NCBI GenBank assembly: GCA_025093985.1
Contig: JACAAK010000012.1
Span: 372,001 to 436,000 of the forward strand
From: Calvatia gigantea
Taxonomy: Eukaryota; Basidiomycota; Agaricomycetes; Agaricales; Lycoperdaceae
Reading direction: 5' to 3'
Length of the DNA stretch: 64,000 bases
A program made the position numbers and the translations under genes. This document shows positions 1-12,000 of this stretch, one piece after another. The notes beneath the pieces are model-generated. The model did not search any database. It was not told where the DNA came from and saw nothing but the letters and a program-made list of their open reading frames with translations. Position 1 is the stretch's first letter. Each line of letters starts with the position of its first letter.

Positions 1-1080
1 TCAGATCTAGACCATCTGGTGATGAGTCCATATGATGCTGGTTGTTCTGATATCGTGTTGAATACAAATAGTATCTTCCCCAATATGGTATACTTTACAC
101 TTTTTTAAGTTGATCTGAGTTTGCTGGCTACCGATGTTCCATGACATTTTTCCTATTGACCCCCAAACAGTCCTTTCACACCAACAGCTCTCCTGCCCAC
201 ACTGATTTTATTGGTTGAGTGACCTCCAACCCCAAACTCAATAAGTCTTTCCTATGGAGAATAAACGACATCATCGATGTAAATACGTCGATGACTTCAA
301 CACTTGACTCCATGCTGCCATCATGTGAAGTGACAATGGCCAGTAACGTGGTGGGCTTCCCTCTCCTCAAGGATGTAGAGTGCAAGACACGCTGCAGATG
401 ATCTGTTCTAATCTTTGTGAGAGGTGCCCTACTTTGAGAGAAGTGGGGCTAGCCCAGGCTAAATCGGCAATCTGAAGTGGCAAGGAAAGGTTCTGAAGGT
501 ATTGTCCGTGCATGGATGCTAGGAAATGATCACAATAACACTTACATTAGAGCTTTTCTAGTACTCAAAGGATCAGCTGAGTGCTCAAATTGAGCCCCTT
601 GGTAATTTGTGTGAATGCAGTGCCTTCCAGCAACACTGGCAGGTAGGGCTCCATGGAGAAAAGGAGATGAACAAACTACCGCACTGATGTGAGCTTGGAA
701 GAGGTTATGACTCCTGTTTCTTGGCACTCCCGAGCAGTATCTGACAAAGGTTCGCCCAGACAACTAGCACCTGGTGATCCCACCCCCACATCTATAATGC
801 CACGAATGCTGAGGTTGACTATATGACTTATCTAGTCCCAGCTAATTATGTGTTCATAGACGCAACCAACAAATGCCACAGGATTGAGCGCTCAATCAGG
901 AACAAGGTTCAAAATAACAAGTTACCTGCCCTAGCACCATCCGATGATCTGGAGGGTGCCATAGGGGTTATCCATCTGTTGCTATTATAATACCTTTACA
1001 ATAAAAATAAACAGGCTATGTCAGGTCGGCGACATTGGGGAATACACACAAACATGCATGGGTAATTTCAAATGCAAACA
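1..1080. other. Flank with no recognisable gene
   Basis: Only short overlapping ORFs without a recognisable domain are present. A short open frame on the plus strand around 790-990 reads through without a stop but matches no family I know. No LTR, TIR or tandem repeat was seen. The segment does not match the sequence left of the second copy of the host block, so it lies outside the duplicated unit. Confidence 0.4.
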
Positions 1081-1089
1081 CACTCTATT

Positions 1090-2000
1090 TCAGCTTAGGG
1101 TGTGCGTAAGCATGTGGTCCTACAGCCAGGATGAGATGATGGATTTACCAAGTCGGGGTGCATCCTAACAAGTGAATAGGCAATTGCTTTCATGAACGGT
1201 AATTGCTCAGGCTTAGTGCATGAACCCACTATAAATGGTAGCATTCATTGCCAGGGTGCTGAAACACCTGGTCAGATGACGGTCCACTACACCATGCTCG
1301 TGCCTTCAAACCAGGAAGGATACCACCTGGCCTCAGCCTAGTCAATCAACCAAAGCTGACCATCATGCCCAAGAATAATATTTCATAGGTGGAGGTCAAA
1401 AAGTAAGAGGTGAAGTAGAGTCAAATTGTGCAGTGCTTAACTGCTTCCCATGAAAATGCCACATGGCTTGAGGGCGATTATTGTACCATTTTTCCAGGTC
1501 ACAGAAGGATGAAAAGGAACCTGCAGCTATGTCTGTGAAGAGCTGTCCACTGCAACGACCTGGCTTTCCATCTGTTGTCGGAGGTCCAGGGAAAGAGGGT
1601 AGTCCAGTAGCTGACTGTGTCACATCTTGATCCGACACTCCGCTTTTGGGTACAGGAATGCAAGTATTGTTCTGAATGAGCTCCATTGAAAGGTACTCTT
1701 GGTCAATGATAGTGACAAATGTGCGTTTCCCAACGGTATCACCCGCAATAGTATAAACCCCTGAAAAATAGGGCTTGGATGAGTATGGGATGGAGAACCT
1801 GGCAGATTCAAGTTTTGGTGCAGAAGAAAGTGACTCGGCAAGCTCTGCATCAGTTTTGTCTGATATACTGAGGGAACGCTGCCCCTGTTGGTCAATATAC
1901 TGTAAATGCATGGCAGAAATGGTCTCACCAGCCAGTTACCAGTACAGTGGCAAAGCAGTAGTGGGCTTAGCAGGTTAAACAGAAAATCTTGCCACTGCAT
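1090..2000 (-). pseudogene. Broken APH-fold kinase, copy 1
   Basis: This is the paralogue of the intact kinase gene at 41272-42377. It keeps the same start region (ATG at 1998-2000) and most of the N-terminal lobe. It has lost about 150 bp after the segment that reads VPK in both copies. It also lacks about 8 bp near 1390-1400, where the intact copy encodes the H-x-D catalytic motif, and a stop codon follows. The acceptor of the short first intron is changed as well. Remnants of the C-terminal half continue to about 1090. It therefore cannot encode an active phosphotransferase. It is the left end of the first host block, about 140 bp from the Copia insertion. Confidence 0.8.
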
Positions 2001-2148
2001 TGAAGTGGGAGGAACCGGGGGGTTAAATCATGGGGCAAGAAAAAGAGGGACCCTGAGGCAATATTTACGCACAAATGACCCCTGTGAGGCATGGGATGTT
2101 TCTGATGGTCAGTGTCGCATTTCTCCTAATTAAGCTTTGGACAGTGTT

Positions 2149-2486
2149 TGTAAAGGCAACCCACAGTCCGAGTGGCTTGGGGACATGAGGTTCTCACAGG
2201 ACGAATGAGTGGGCAACTGTGGGGGAATCCTTAGTTGTATTACAAGCAGCTGTATAGACTACATACCTGTAGGGGAATCCTTAGAGAATCAGATAAGGGT
2301 CCCCTGCAGGTGTACAGGTTAATATATACTGCGTTACTGTCTATTGTCCTATTGTTTCATTATGTACGTAAGTCCGTCATTGTCCTTTGGGGTCTCCAGT
2401 TGTTACTCGTGTCTGTGCGGCTGAGAGTGGGTGAGAGCATAGGGTTGTGGGGCGGTCCGGGGGGACCATCAGAGGTTGCTCTGACA
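2149..2486 (-). repeat. Gypsy-1 3' LTR
   Basis: 338 bp, the same length as its partner at 8300-8637 and nearly identical to it. On the minus strand it starts TGTCAGAGCAACC and ends with GGGTTGCC followed by TTTACA. Confidence 0.92.
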
Positions 2487-2502
2487 TCCACCCCCCCTCC
2501 AA
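2487..2502 (-). other. Gypsy-1 polypurine tract
   Basis: On the minus strand this reads as a run of purines, GGAGGGGGGGTGGA, directly before the 3' LTR. That is where the plus-strand primer of LTR retrotransposons lies. Confidence 0.75.
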
Positions 2503-2589
2503 AATCGCAGCATCTCGATGCGTGGTGTTGGATTGATTAGAAGGGAAGTGAGCCGAAAGTAAGTGCGCAGATGAGGTGGGGGGCACCAG

Positions 2590-4474
2590 GCTGTTTGCAG
2601 TAGAACTCCTGGACTAGTTCTGGGGCGTGGACTCCATTGGCTGGCTCCCATGAGTTGTGCTCTGTTCCGAAGCCTTTCCACTTGATGAGATATTGAAGTC
2701 ATCTTTGGTGGACACAGCTGTTAAGGACTTCTTCGACTTCCCATTCCTCTTCCTCATTGACGATGATGGGATTGGATGGGGGTTTCGTGTGGTAGTTCTC
2801 GATCGGATCGGGTAGTGCGGGTGTGAGTTTAACGACATTGAAAACCGGGTGGAGGCGTTGTATGGAGCGGGGGAGGCAAAGACAGTAAGCATTAGCATTA
2901 ACCTGCTTGTCTATGACGTATGGTCCAAGGCATTGGTGAGAAAGTTTTCTTGATGGGCGGGTGGTCTGGATGTCATCTGCTTCGAGGTAAACTTTGTCGC
3001 CTGGCTTGTATGTAGGTGTGGGTGTACATTGTTGGTTATAGTAGCAGGTCATATCATCTTTCGCCTTGACCAGTGTGGATTTCACTTCCTCTAGTGTCGA
3101 CTCTATTCGCTTTGTGAACTCGTTGACTGATTTGATGTTTGAGTGCAGCTGACATGGCTCAAATCCCATGCGTGGGTGACGTCCAGTGTCTAAGAGGAAG
3201 GAGGAGTGTTGGGTGGAAGCATGGATGTGGTTGTTGTGTTGGAATTCCGCGAGTGGGAGGAGGTCATGCCAGTCATTCTGTCGCTCATTTACGAAGAGGT
3301 GGAGGTACTGATCAAGTTCCTGGTTCACCTGCTCTGTCTGCCCATCAGTCTGTGGGTGCCAGGTGGTTGAAGCGGCCATCTTGATCCCTAAGAGTCAGTA
3401 AAGCTCTTTTGTGAATGCAGCGACGAACTGTGGTCCGCAGTCTGAAATGATGGCGTTGGGGAATCCATGGAGCTTCCAGACATTGTGGAGGAAGAGCCGC
3501 TATTACGAACTTACTACTGGATTACTGCGAACTAACTTTATTTCCCATTGTATTAACCTTCTCTTCCATATACTCTGGTCCGTTCTTTATTTATTTACCT
3601 CATGTACTTCTATCTTCGCTTCTCATAACTTGTTACCAAGTCATCATTCCTGTTATCCCACAATCGGACTTCTAGTTACTCGTCTCCAGCTTCTTATGAC
3701 TTGTATCACTTCTTTTACTATGTCCCTATGACTCCGTAGATTACCAATTAACCCATAGTAGTCTCTCACTGACTCATATCCTTTTACTACGTAATTACTC
3801 ATCTCTTATGCGTAGCTAGTATATAAACCTTAAGTAGTACACCTGTATTACCTTAGGTTATTCTAGTAACAAGCTTCCTTATCTTTGCTCGTCTGCTACA
3901 AGGTTAACAACCTTGGGGACTGCAGTGACACTTAACTCGGACTTCTCAGACAAGTGCAAGCTTCTACTCAAGGGAGCGATCCGAAGTCTGCACAGAAGTC
4001 ATTGAGACTTGTCGCATACTCCTGGGCTATAGCATTGAACCTCTTCCTGAGTGGAGAAGATCCGGGCCTAGTTGCAAAGTAAGGTAACGCATGTAACAGC
4101 CGCGCTGTGCCCTTGGCCAAGACAGTGGTGTGGGTTGGGATAAAGTGGGCTCGTTTAGAGACAGAGTCCACCACTGTCATGACGGCGTCATAGCCTGCAG
4201 ATTCCGGGAGTTCGACTACAAAATCTACACTAAGTGTGTCCCAGCGAGCTTCAGGGATGGGGAGCAGATGAATTTCTCCTTGTGGTGGACAGCGGATGGG
4301 CTTGGTGCGCATGCAGAGGTTATAGGTAGAGACGTACTGACCAATGTATTGAGCCATCTGGGGCCACCAGTAGTTGTGGGAGACGAGTTCTAGCATTTTC
4401 CATCGCCCAGCATGTCCTGCAATTTTTGTGTTGTGGTGGAGAGCTACTATCCTCCACCTAAGATCAAAGCCCAT
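2590..4474 (-). pseudogene. Gypsy-1 integrase and chromodomain (broken)
   Basis: From 4474 leftwards the frame has the HHCC-like zinc-binding segment (HHNTKIAGHAGRWKM), in which the first cysteine of the pair appears to be tyrosine. The core follows with DTLSVDF (first Asp). After the solo LTR at 3501-4098 come [11 protein letters not shown] (second Asp) and TDGQTEQVNQELDQYL (Glu). A stop lies near 3395. The C-terminal part (2699-3379) is open. A frameshift then leads into a chromodomain, YLIKWKGFGTEHNSWEPA, around 2630-2690. Chromodomains in this position are thought to steer chromoviral integration toward heterochromatin. The insertion and the stops make the protein non-functional. Confidence 0.88.
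3501..4098. repeat. Solo LTR of family C (copy C1)
   Basis: This 598-bp unit starts TATTACGAACTTACTACTGG and ends ACGCATGTAACA. It is flanked by the 5-bp duplication GCCGC at 3496-3500 and 4099-4103. Removing it restores the gypsy integrase reading. The second copy of the family, in the opposite orientation, is at 28283-37212. No internal region is attached, so this is a solo LTR left by LTR-LTR recombination. Confidence 0.9.
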
Positions 4475-4513
4475 TGGGACGTAGATCTTCCCTCGGAACA
4501 GGAGTAGACCATC

Positions 4514-6331
4514 CTACTCTGTCCATTCTGCACTCCTCACAGTTTTGGTTGATGACTGCTTGAGTTCCCATGCAGCTTTAGCAACTGCTTCCTCTTGTTC
4601 ACCCATGTGGTTTCCAGAGTGGATATCCTTCAGCAGGAGCTGCTCCTCTCCTTCCATCGAAATCCCTTCGAGTGCACGAATGGCAAAGAGTCTGTCGGGG
4701 AGGAGGGTGATGTTCTCATTGTCACAGGCTCCTGTGCCGTGGTCAGCTCTATGGAACAATGCATCGGGTTTCCCCATGGTTCAGCCAGGACAGTGGTGCA
4801 AGCAGAAATCAAAGCAGAAGAGTATGAGGGACCAGTTGGCTTGGCGGCAGTTAAGTTTCTTGGTGGACATAAAGTACTCTAGATTTTTGTGGTCCGTCCA
4901 GATCTCAACTTGGTGGCGTGCGCCTTCAAGGAAGTGCCTCCACTCTTCTAGTGTGTGAATGATTGCCAGCATTTCCTTGTTGTGGATCTCGTAGTTCCGT
5001 TTGACCGCTGAAAGAGATTTCGAGTAGAATGCCACTGGATGCCATTGGTCTGAGTCCGCCATCTTCTGAGAGAGGACTGTACCTGTCGCAAAGTCTGAGC
5101 TGTCTGCTTCGATGCAGAAGGGAGCGGAGTCATCGGGTGAGAGGAGAACAGGGGAGGAGGTGACTGCATCCTTGAGTGCTTGGAAAGCCGTTTCTTCTGC
5201 GATGCCCCATTTCCACTTGGTATCCACTTTGGTGAGGTCGAAGAGGGGGGGGGCTACATGGGAGAAGTCACGGACGAAGTAGTGGTAGAAGTTGACAAAC
5301 CCCAGGAATGCTTGCATTTCCCCCACGTTGGCCGGAGTGGGCCAGTCTCGTACCCCTGTGACCTTGACCAGGTCTATCTCTACACTGTTCTCCGATACGA
5401 TGAGGCCAAGGTACTCAATGTGGGTCTTCTCAAACTCGCACTTTTCAGGTTTAAGGAAAAGCTGGTACTGTTCAAGAATTTGCAGGACCCAGTGGGTGAC
5501 CTCTCAGTGCTCTTCAACAGTCTTTGTGAAGATCAGTATGTTGTCCATGTCTACCACAACCACACCCTCCATGATGAGCTTGCGGAAGATGTTGTTCATC
5601 ATAGTTTGGAAGATGGCAGGGCTGTTGGTGAGGCCGAAGAACATGACAAGCAGCTCAAATAACCCATGATTCGTCTGGAATGCAGCCTTTCATTTGTCAC
5701 CCGGCTTAATCTGCACATTGTTGAACCCCCACCAAACGTCCAGTTTGGTGAAGTACTTGGCTCCGTGAAGTTGTGTGATGAGTTCGGATATGAGTGGGAG
5801 AGGGTACTTGTTCTTCACCGTGAGGGCATTGAGAGTGCGGTAGTCCTGAACGAGGCAGAGGGATCCATCCTTCTTTTTGATGAAGAAGACAGGTGAAGCC
5901 ATGGGGGATTTAGAGGGGCAGATGTGGCTGGACGAGAGGTTCTCTCAGATGAACTTGTTTAACTGTGACTGCTCAGCAGATGAGAGCAGGTATACCTTGC
6001 AGCCCTTTGGGTCAGCACCTGGGATGAGCTCAATTGCGTGGTCCCACGGTCGATGCTCTGGTAGTGTGTCAAAGGACTCCTTGGTGAATACAGCTTTGAA
6101 CTCGTGGAGGTAGGAGGGGATGATTTCTCTGAACCTGGCAGGTGAGTCGGACAACTGGGAGTTGTGGTGGAAGGCCTCAGCTAGCCGTTGGGATATGGTA
6201 CCCGTTGCGCGAATCTCTTCTGGACAGGAAAGGAGATTGATGGCAAAGATGCAGTTGTCATCCTCATAGCGATCTGTGGGAGTGGGTGGCAGGGCGGATG
6301 GCTTGTCCTCTTCTTCCACTTCTTCTACCAA
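4514..6331 (-). pseudogene. Gypsy-1 reverse transcriptase and RNase H (broken)
   Basis: Pieces in successive frames give a recognisable Ty3/gypsy polymerase. The N-terminal part is open at 5945-6331. The RT fingers follow at 5690-5902, with [16 protein letters not shown] and [14 protein letters not shown]. After a stop come FFGLTNSPAIFQTMMNN and the catalytic loop. That loop reads VDMDNIL, where an active enzyme has Y/F-x-DD, so the active site is damaged as well. RNase H (4781-5326) keeps ATGTVLSQ, EMLAIIHTLEEWRHF and WTDHKNLEYF. The linker at 4514-4777 (KPDAL, DHGTGACDNENITLLPDRL) leads to integrase. Confidence 0.88.
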
Positions 6332-6345
6332 GGCAGGAAAAGAGC

Positions 6346-6996
6346 CTAGGTGCAGGCACGGATACAGCGGGTCTGGAGGCGTCGGGCACGGGCCTCCGCT
6401 TTAGCTTCAACTTTGCATTCTTCACACTTGGATGGGTAGCAGGACATTTTGACTTCACCCATCTGCCAATTGATGTCGGGGTTATGTTGTTTGAGCCAAG
6501 TGTATCTGAGAAGCAAGTCTTGGTGGCCAAGTCCTGTGACTGCAAGCAGGGAGCATTCTGAGTGGTTGTGGTAGTGAAGGATGATGTCTACAACCTCCGT
6601 TATTTGACCTGCTTCGTTTTCTGAGCCGTCGACGTTGTAGACTGCAAGCAGGCGGGAGAGTGTGCGGGTGTTGAGTTTGTTGGTCCGCACATAATCTCGG
6701 TCGATGAAAGAGCCAGTTGCACCACTATCCACAAGAGCATATACTCCATGGCGTTCTGCTGTGTCTGTAGTTTCCAGTTCTACTTGCAGCATGAGTGAAG
6801 TCCCATGTTGGTCCAGAGTGGCTATGATAGGTTTGGGTGGGAGGCGCTTTTCCCACTTAGGACGGCAAGGTGTTGAAGGGGTTTTCGGTGGTGCAGCTTT
6901 CAGTTCAGGTATAGGTGGGGGTGAATGGTCATCTATTTGGTCTATGGGTAGCACACTGAACCTATTTACACTCTGCAGCGAGGGCACACTCTCCAC
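6346..6996 (-). pseudogene. Gypsy-1 aspartic protease region
   Basis: An open frame of 216 codons contains the retropepsin active-site motif ALVDSGATGSFID at about residues 86-98, followed by the expected downstream hydrophobic segment. It lies between the gag frame (7005-8186) and the RT frame (from 6331) on the same strand. It would be translated as part of a Gag-Pol polyprotein, but no intact frame links it to its neighbours. The protease part itself shows no internal stop. Confidence 0.8.
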
Positions 6997-7004
6997 TCAC
7001 TGCT

Positions 7005-8186
7005 CTACAGAAAATCTGCTTCTTCAGCCACTTGAGCTGAGTCCGCTGCTTCTCTCACGTCTTTCTTGGCCAGAAGTCTCATAAGGAGATCATCTTCCTC
7101 CTCCGCAGTCAAGTGGTGTACATCATGTCTGAGTGGACATTCAGCCTTGACATGCCCAACCTTCTTGCAACAATAGCAGGTGGGCGGGAGTGGAGCAGGT
7201 TTGTGAGAGGCGTCTACCTCCATAGGTGCAGGGGTATTGAAAGACAGCATGGGCCAAATGGGTGGAGGTGGGACAGTGACCAGTGAGAATGGAAGGGAAC
7301 GGAGGGGTTTGGGTTTTGGAAGTGGCGGGTCAGAGCAGATGGTAGCTTGGAAGACATCATTGGCAGCCCTTGCCTGGTCAATGCGTTGAGCTGCGGCATA
7401 CCAATCTTCTATGTCGTTGTCTCGGGGACGTCCTGAGACCATGGTGGCTACTGCATTCTGGATCGTTGGCCGAAGTCCACACTGGAATTTCACAACTACC
7501 ACCTTCGGATCAGTGTACCCTGAGTCTGTAATGAGGTTGCAGAAGTCATCAAGGTAGTCATCGACATTCTGGTTGCTCTGGTGGTACCCAGTGCCCTCTA
7601 GGACATTGACTGCAGCAGCTTCTGCATCCACAGGGAAGAAATGTATACGGAACTCAGTGGAGAAATCTTCCCAACTGAGGAAGTAGGTTTGCCCTGGGTG
7701 TTGCTCTTCCCAATGCATTACATTCTCGGCCCACTTAGCTGCGCAGCTGCTCTTCATATATGATAATGCCTATAGGATCTGGGTGTCTTCGTCCTGGAAG
7801 TGATCCTTGCACAACCGAAGGTAGATGTGGCAGGAGTTAAGGAATGTGCGACCTCTGGAGTGGTCTCCGTCAAAGTCCGATGGGGTGGCTACCTTGGCCC
7901 GGGTGGATGTGGAGTATGGCTGAGATACGAGGGTGTGGTTGGTGGGAGGTTGTGGAGTATGGGGAGCAGGGGCATTTGCGGCAGCCACCGTACTGATCTG
8001 ACCTTGTAATGATGAGAGTGTTTCATATACTCTTAGTTCAGATGCCATCTGACGATTTATCACCTCTTGTAGGCTATTCTGCAGCTGCATGAGTATTTGT
8101 TCCAAGGGAGACATGCTCTGCACTGGCTGTGGTTGATCCTGCTGTAGTTGCCCCTGCTGCTGTTGTGGCTGGGGCTGGTCCGACAT
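7005..8186 (-). pseudogene. Gypsy-1 Gag with CCHC zinc knuckle
   Basis: The likely start is the Met at 8184-8186 (MSDQPQPQQQQ), just inside the 5' LTR; the open frame further right runs into the LTR. A Gln/Pro-rich N-terminus is followed by a retrotransposon Gag core with F-x-GD near VATPSDFDGDHS and the capsid-like part YFLSWEDFSTEFRIHF. One CCHC knuckle, CYCCKKVGHVKAEC, lies near the C-terminus. A single TAG at 7770-7772 splits the frame into two halves that otherwise align as one protein. Gag would package element RNA into virus-like particles. Confidence 0.85.
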
Positions 8187-8299
8187 GGGGGGCAGGTTAG
8201 GCGGGTAGAGATGGGGTCGGCTGGTGGGGGGTGATCGAGGGGAACTCCTCGGAGTCATTCCCGGTGGGTGACCAGGTCTCTCATGAGATCTGATTCTTC

Positions 8300-8637
8300 T
8301 GTAAGGGCAACCCGTAGTCCAAGCAGCTCGGGGACATGAGGTTCTCACAGGGCAGACAAGCGGGCAACTGTGGGGGAATCCTTAGTTGTATTACAAGCGG
8401 CTGTATAGACTACATACCTGTGGGGGAATCCTTAGAGAATCAGATAAGGGTCCCTTACAGGTGTACAGGTTAATATATACTGCGTTACTGTCTATTGTCC
8501 TATTGTTTCATTATGTATGTAAGTCCGTCATTGTCCTTCGGGGTCTCCAGTTGTTACTCGTGTCCATGTGGCTGAGAGCAGGTGAGAGCATAGGGTTGTG
8601 GGGCAGTCCAGGAGGACCGTCAGAGGTTGCCCTGACA
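8300..8637 (-). repeat. Gypsy-1 5' LTR
   Basis: 338 bp, pair of 2149-2486. No clear tRNA primer-binding site with a leading TGG is visible just inside this LTR (8280-8299), so the priming mode of this family is not resolved. Confidence 0.92.
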
Positions 8638-8638
8638 G

Positions 8639-9080
8639 TGTTGAGACAAGCATACAAACAGACCACAGTAATACACAGTGGTGGAGGGTAGTCGATACTC
8701 ACTGGGAATATAGAGCTTGAGAGTTGAGGTAAAGTGCTAAGATGTTTGTAATAGACGAGTATTCAAGAGTAGAATTGTCTAAGGAAAGAATGCATATACA
8801 TGGGGGTTTATATACAAGTATTCTAGTAGAAACACCCTTCGACCTGAGTACAGAGTAAGCTATTTACTGCCAGTAGCATAAACAGAGCATGAATGCGTTA
8901 ACAGCACCTATCTAATATAGAGTCCTACCAGCTACAATACGTGCGGTATGATGCTATTTCCTACATACAAGAGAGAGGAAATAATGGCTAAAGTCTCTCA
9001 TCCTGAGAGTGAACTTTAATGATCCGTTTCAGCTATAAATAGACTGAACCAACGTAGTGGTATGGATCTAAGATTTAACA
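8639..9080 (-). repeat. Copia-1 3' LTR
   Basis: 442 bp from TGTTGAGACAAG to AGATTTAACA. On the minus strand a TATA-like box (TATATAAAC) lies near 8806-8815. The next bases inward on the minus strand form the polypurine tract GTGAGGAGGAG at about 9081-9091. Confidence 0.9.
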
Positions 9081-9099
9081 CTCCTCCTCACTTGAGGGA

Positions 9100-12000
9100 A
9101 GGGGGATTTGGCTTCTACGACAATCGAGTGACAGTTTTCTAAGCTTCAATGTTGGAATCAAAAATAAGTCTGAGTTCAGGGCAGAACAGGTGGATTTTGG
9201 TTACATCAAGATTCTTCATAAAGATATCGGCAGGATTGTCTTGCAAAGACACATCACCAATTTCTATAATACCATCCTCAACCAATTCTCACACATAGTG
9301 GTAATGAATGTCCATATGCTTTGAGTATTTCTCAACAATGGGGTTTTCAGTCCAAAATTTGAAACTATTGTTGTCGCCGAATAGAATGGGAGTGGGGTGT
9401 TTGATATCCAACTCTGTAAGAAGTTGTGACAGCCATTTCACTTGATGTGAAGCGTCAGACAACTCTTTATATTCTGCCTCGGTGGACAAAAGAGAAACCA
9501 TCTTCTGCTGATGCGAATTCCATGTGACAGCACTGTTTGCAATCAAGCAGGCATTCCCAGAGACAGAGCATTGTGTCTCAGTATCTTGAGCCCAGTCCAA
9601 ATCACTTAAGCATTCAAGTGTCACCTGTGGTTTACCAGTATTGCCTTCATATCGAAGGGCATAATTCCTCATCAAAGACAAGTACTTCAATACATGGATA
9701 CTGGCACAGTAGTATTCTGGAGCAGGGTTAGTGGCATGTTGTGCCAGCTTAACTATGGCAAAGGCTATGTCGGGCCTAGTACCAATCATCAAGTACATCA
9801 GGGATCCAACTAATTAATGGTAACACTGACAGAAGGGGCCTATGGCAGTGTCCTGGTTCGTTTTAAATTGAAACTCAGATGGCAACAGCGTCTTCATAGC
9901 TGCTGACTGTAGAATCTGGAAGTGTGCAAAAATTCTGTCCAGGTACACAACTTGTTGAATAAAGATGTGATGCTTGGAGCGGTTCCTCTGGATTTTCATC
10001 CTGAGAAATTCTTCGTAGGGTCCGTGGTCTCTGCACTCCCACTTTTTGGTGAATTTTCCCTTCAACTCTTTGAGGAGGGGGGAATCCTTATTACCCATGA
10101 AATTTATGTCATTGACATAGACTATAGCAATAACCAGCTCATTCGTCTTTTTGTCTCAGTAAAAGTAAACAGCATAGTCAGATTTGCAGCAGGTGAAACC
10201 CAGCTCAATCATAGATTGGTGCAATTTCTTCTACTATTGCCGTCCAGCTTGTTTAAGACTGTAAATGGCCTGCCATAATCTCCATACTTTTCCTTCCTGC
10301 CTGGGAAGTTGGAACCCTTCGGGCTGTTCCATATAAATCTCCTCATCCAGTTTGCCATAAAGATAGGCAGTTTTAATGTCAACACTGTGCATGTCCCAAT
10401 TATGGATTGCAGCAAGGGCAAAGCCAACTCATACAGACTCGTAGCAGACAACTGGAGAGAATAATTCATTGTAGTTGATGCCTTCAACTTGAGAGAAACC
10501 CTTCACTACTAAGTAGGCTCTAAGGCAGCCATCGGACTTTTGCAAGAAGACCCAGTGGTTTTTAATCGCTTTCCTGCCTTTCGGCAGATTTACCAACTCG
10601 TAAACACCATGCTTTTTCAGCACGTCGAGTTCCTTGATACATGCAGCCATCCACTTCACTTTTATATCAGTGGGGAGCTTTATCATGTCACGGAAAGTTT
10701 CTGGCTCTCCATGTGCAGTATTGTGAACTGTCGCAATCAAGTAGTCGATCAATTTTACTCCTCCCTCACTGACGAGTCTTTCAATGTCTTCCATGCCATT
10801 ATGATCTCGTGATGTTGAGTCAGAGGATTCAGGGAAAGGCGGCATAGGAGGTAATTCCGGACATGGAGGAAGAACAAATGGTGGCAAACCAAAAGGCTCA
10901 GGTGGAAAGGGCGAAAATTCCTGCCTCACTCTCCTCTGAATATACTCTGGTGCATTTGTGTGTTCTCTTTACTCTCTAATTACTTCGTCCGGTGGAGTGT
11001 TCTGATGAACATACTCTCTCCTCCATACCTGCTCTCATCAGTGAGCTCTATCGACTTCATGTTCAATAGAGATGGGATGCCTGTGTTCTCCATATGTATT
11101 TCCAAATCTCAGTGGAGGCCTAGTCTGCCATTTAGAATGGCACAGCTCTTCCAGCTGGTTGGGATCAACAGCACAATGCTTCAGGACCTGAGTGGGTTCC
11201 TCATCGAACTCAACTGTATTGTTGTGGTCACAATGGTCTTCTCTCCATCTCGGATCAACTGGCCAGCCATGTTCATCTCGTGGAAGCTCCTCAAAGTCAT
11301 TCCCAGGCCTACAAGGCAAGGGTGGATAAGGTTCCTGTGGTGGCAGTGGTGAGGCTCCTTCAGGCGTTGAATGCCTAGAGGGCGTGCTAGATAGGGGAGT
11401 CTGCTGCTGTGGTTTAGGCAGTATGGGCAGTCTGATCTTATGATCAGGAGTAATATTGGGGTGTCGAGAAGGTGGGTCATCTCATGGAACATTTCCTGCA
11501 TCATTGTTAAATGGTGGAAAAGGAGGACTGTCATCATCTAGTCTCCTTGGAGGTGGCAGGTTTCCTCCTTGCTCTTTGCGATATAGTTGCCAGTTACTAC
11601 TATCTGGCTTTGAATCTAGACATTTAGGGAAAAATCCCTCATCGAACAAGGCATTTGGTGATATAAAGATCATATTGCCAGCCATGTGCCGTATGAACAC
11701 ATAGTTCTTGGATCCTTTATAATCAAGGAATATCATCAACTCAGATTTTGTGGACAATTTATTAGTGTGGATCTCATTGGGTAAGAATACGTACACGCTG
11801 CAACCAAAAACATGGATGTGGGACAAATTAGGTTTAACCCTCGAATAACACTCAAAGAGTGTCTTCCACTTGAGACACTGGACTGGCATGCGATTATATA
11901 AATGCACAGCACAATTCATCGCAAACTCCCACCATGAGTCAGGTAGACATGCCTGAAGCTGTATAGCTTGGGCTTTCTCAAGTAGGGTGCGGTTCAGCCT

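Larger units (their letters stand above)
2149..8637 (-). mobile_element. Gypsy-1: Ty3/gypsy chromovirus
   Basis: The 338-bp LTRs at 2149-2486 and 8300-8637 both run TGTAA to TGACA on the plus strand. A 5-bp target duplication GTGTT lies at 2144-2148 and 8638-8642. The order on the minus strand is gag with zinc knuckle, protease, RT, RNase H, integrase and a C-terminal chromodomain, which defines the chromovirus lineage. A polypurine tract abuts the 3' LTR. The element sits four bases inside the left LTR of Copia-1, so it is younger than Copia-1. A solo LTR is inserted in its integrase at 3501. Stops and frameshifts in every domain show that this copy is dead. Confidence 0.92.

Noticed and set aside
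10..60. Hammerhead-like core (TGATGAGTCC) at the left edge
   Set aside because: The matching stem II partner and the GAAA part do not follow, so it is a chance match.
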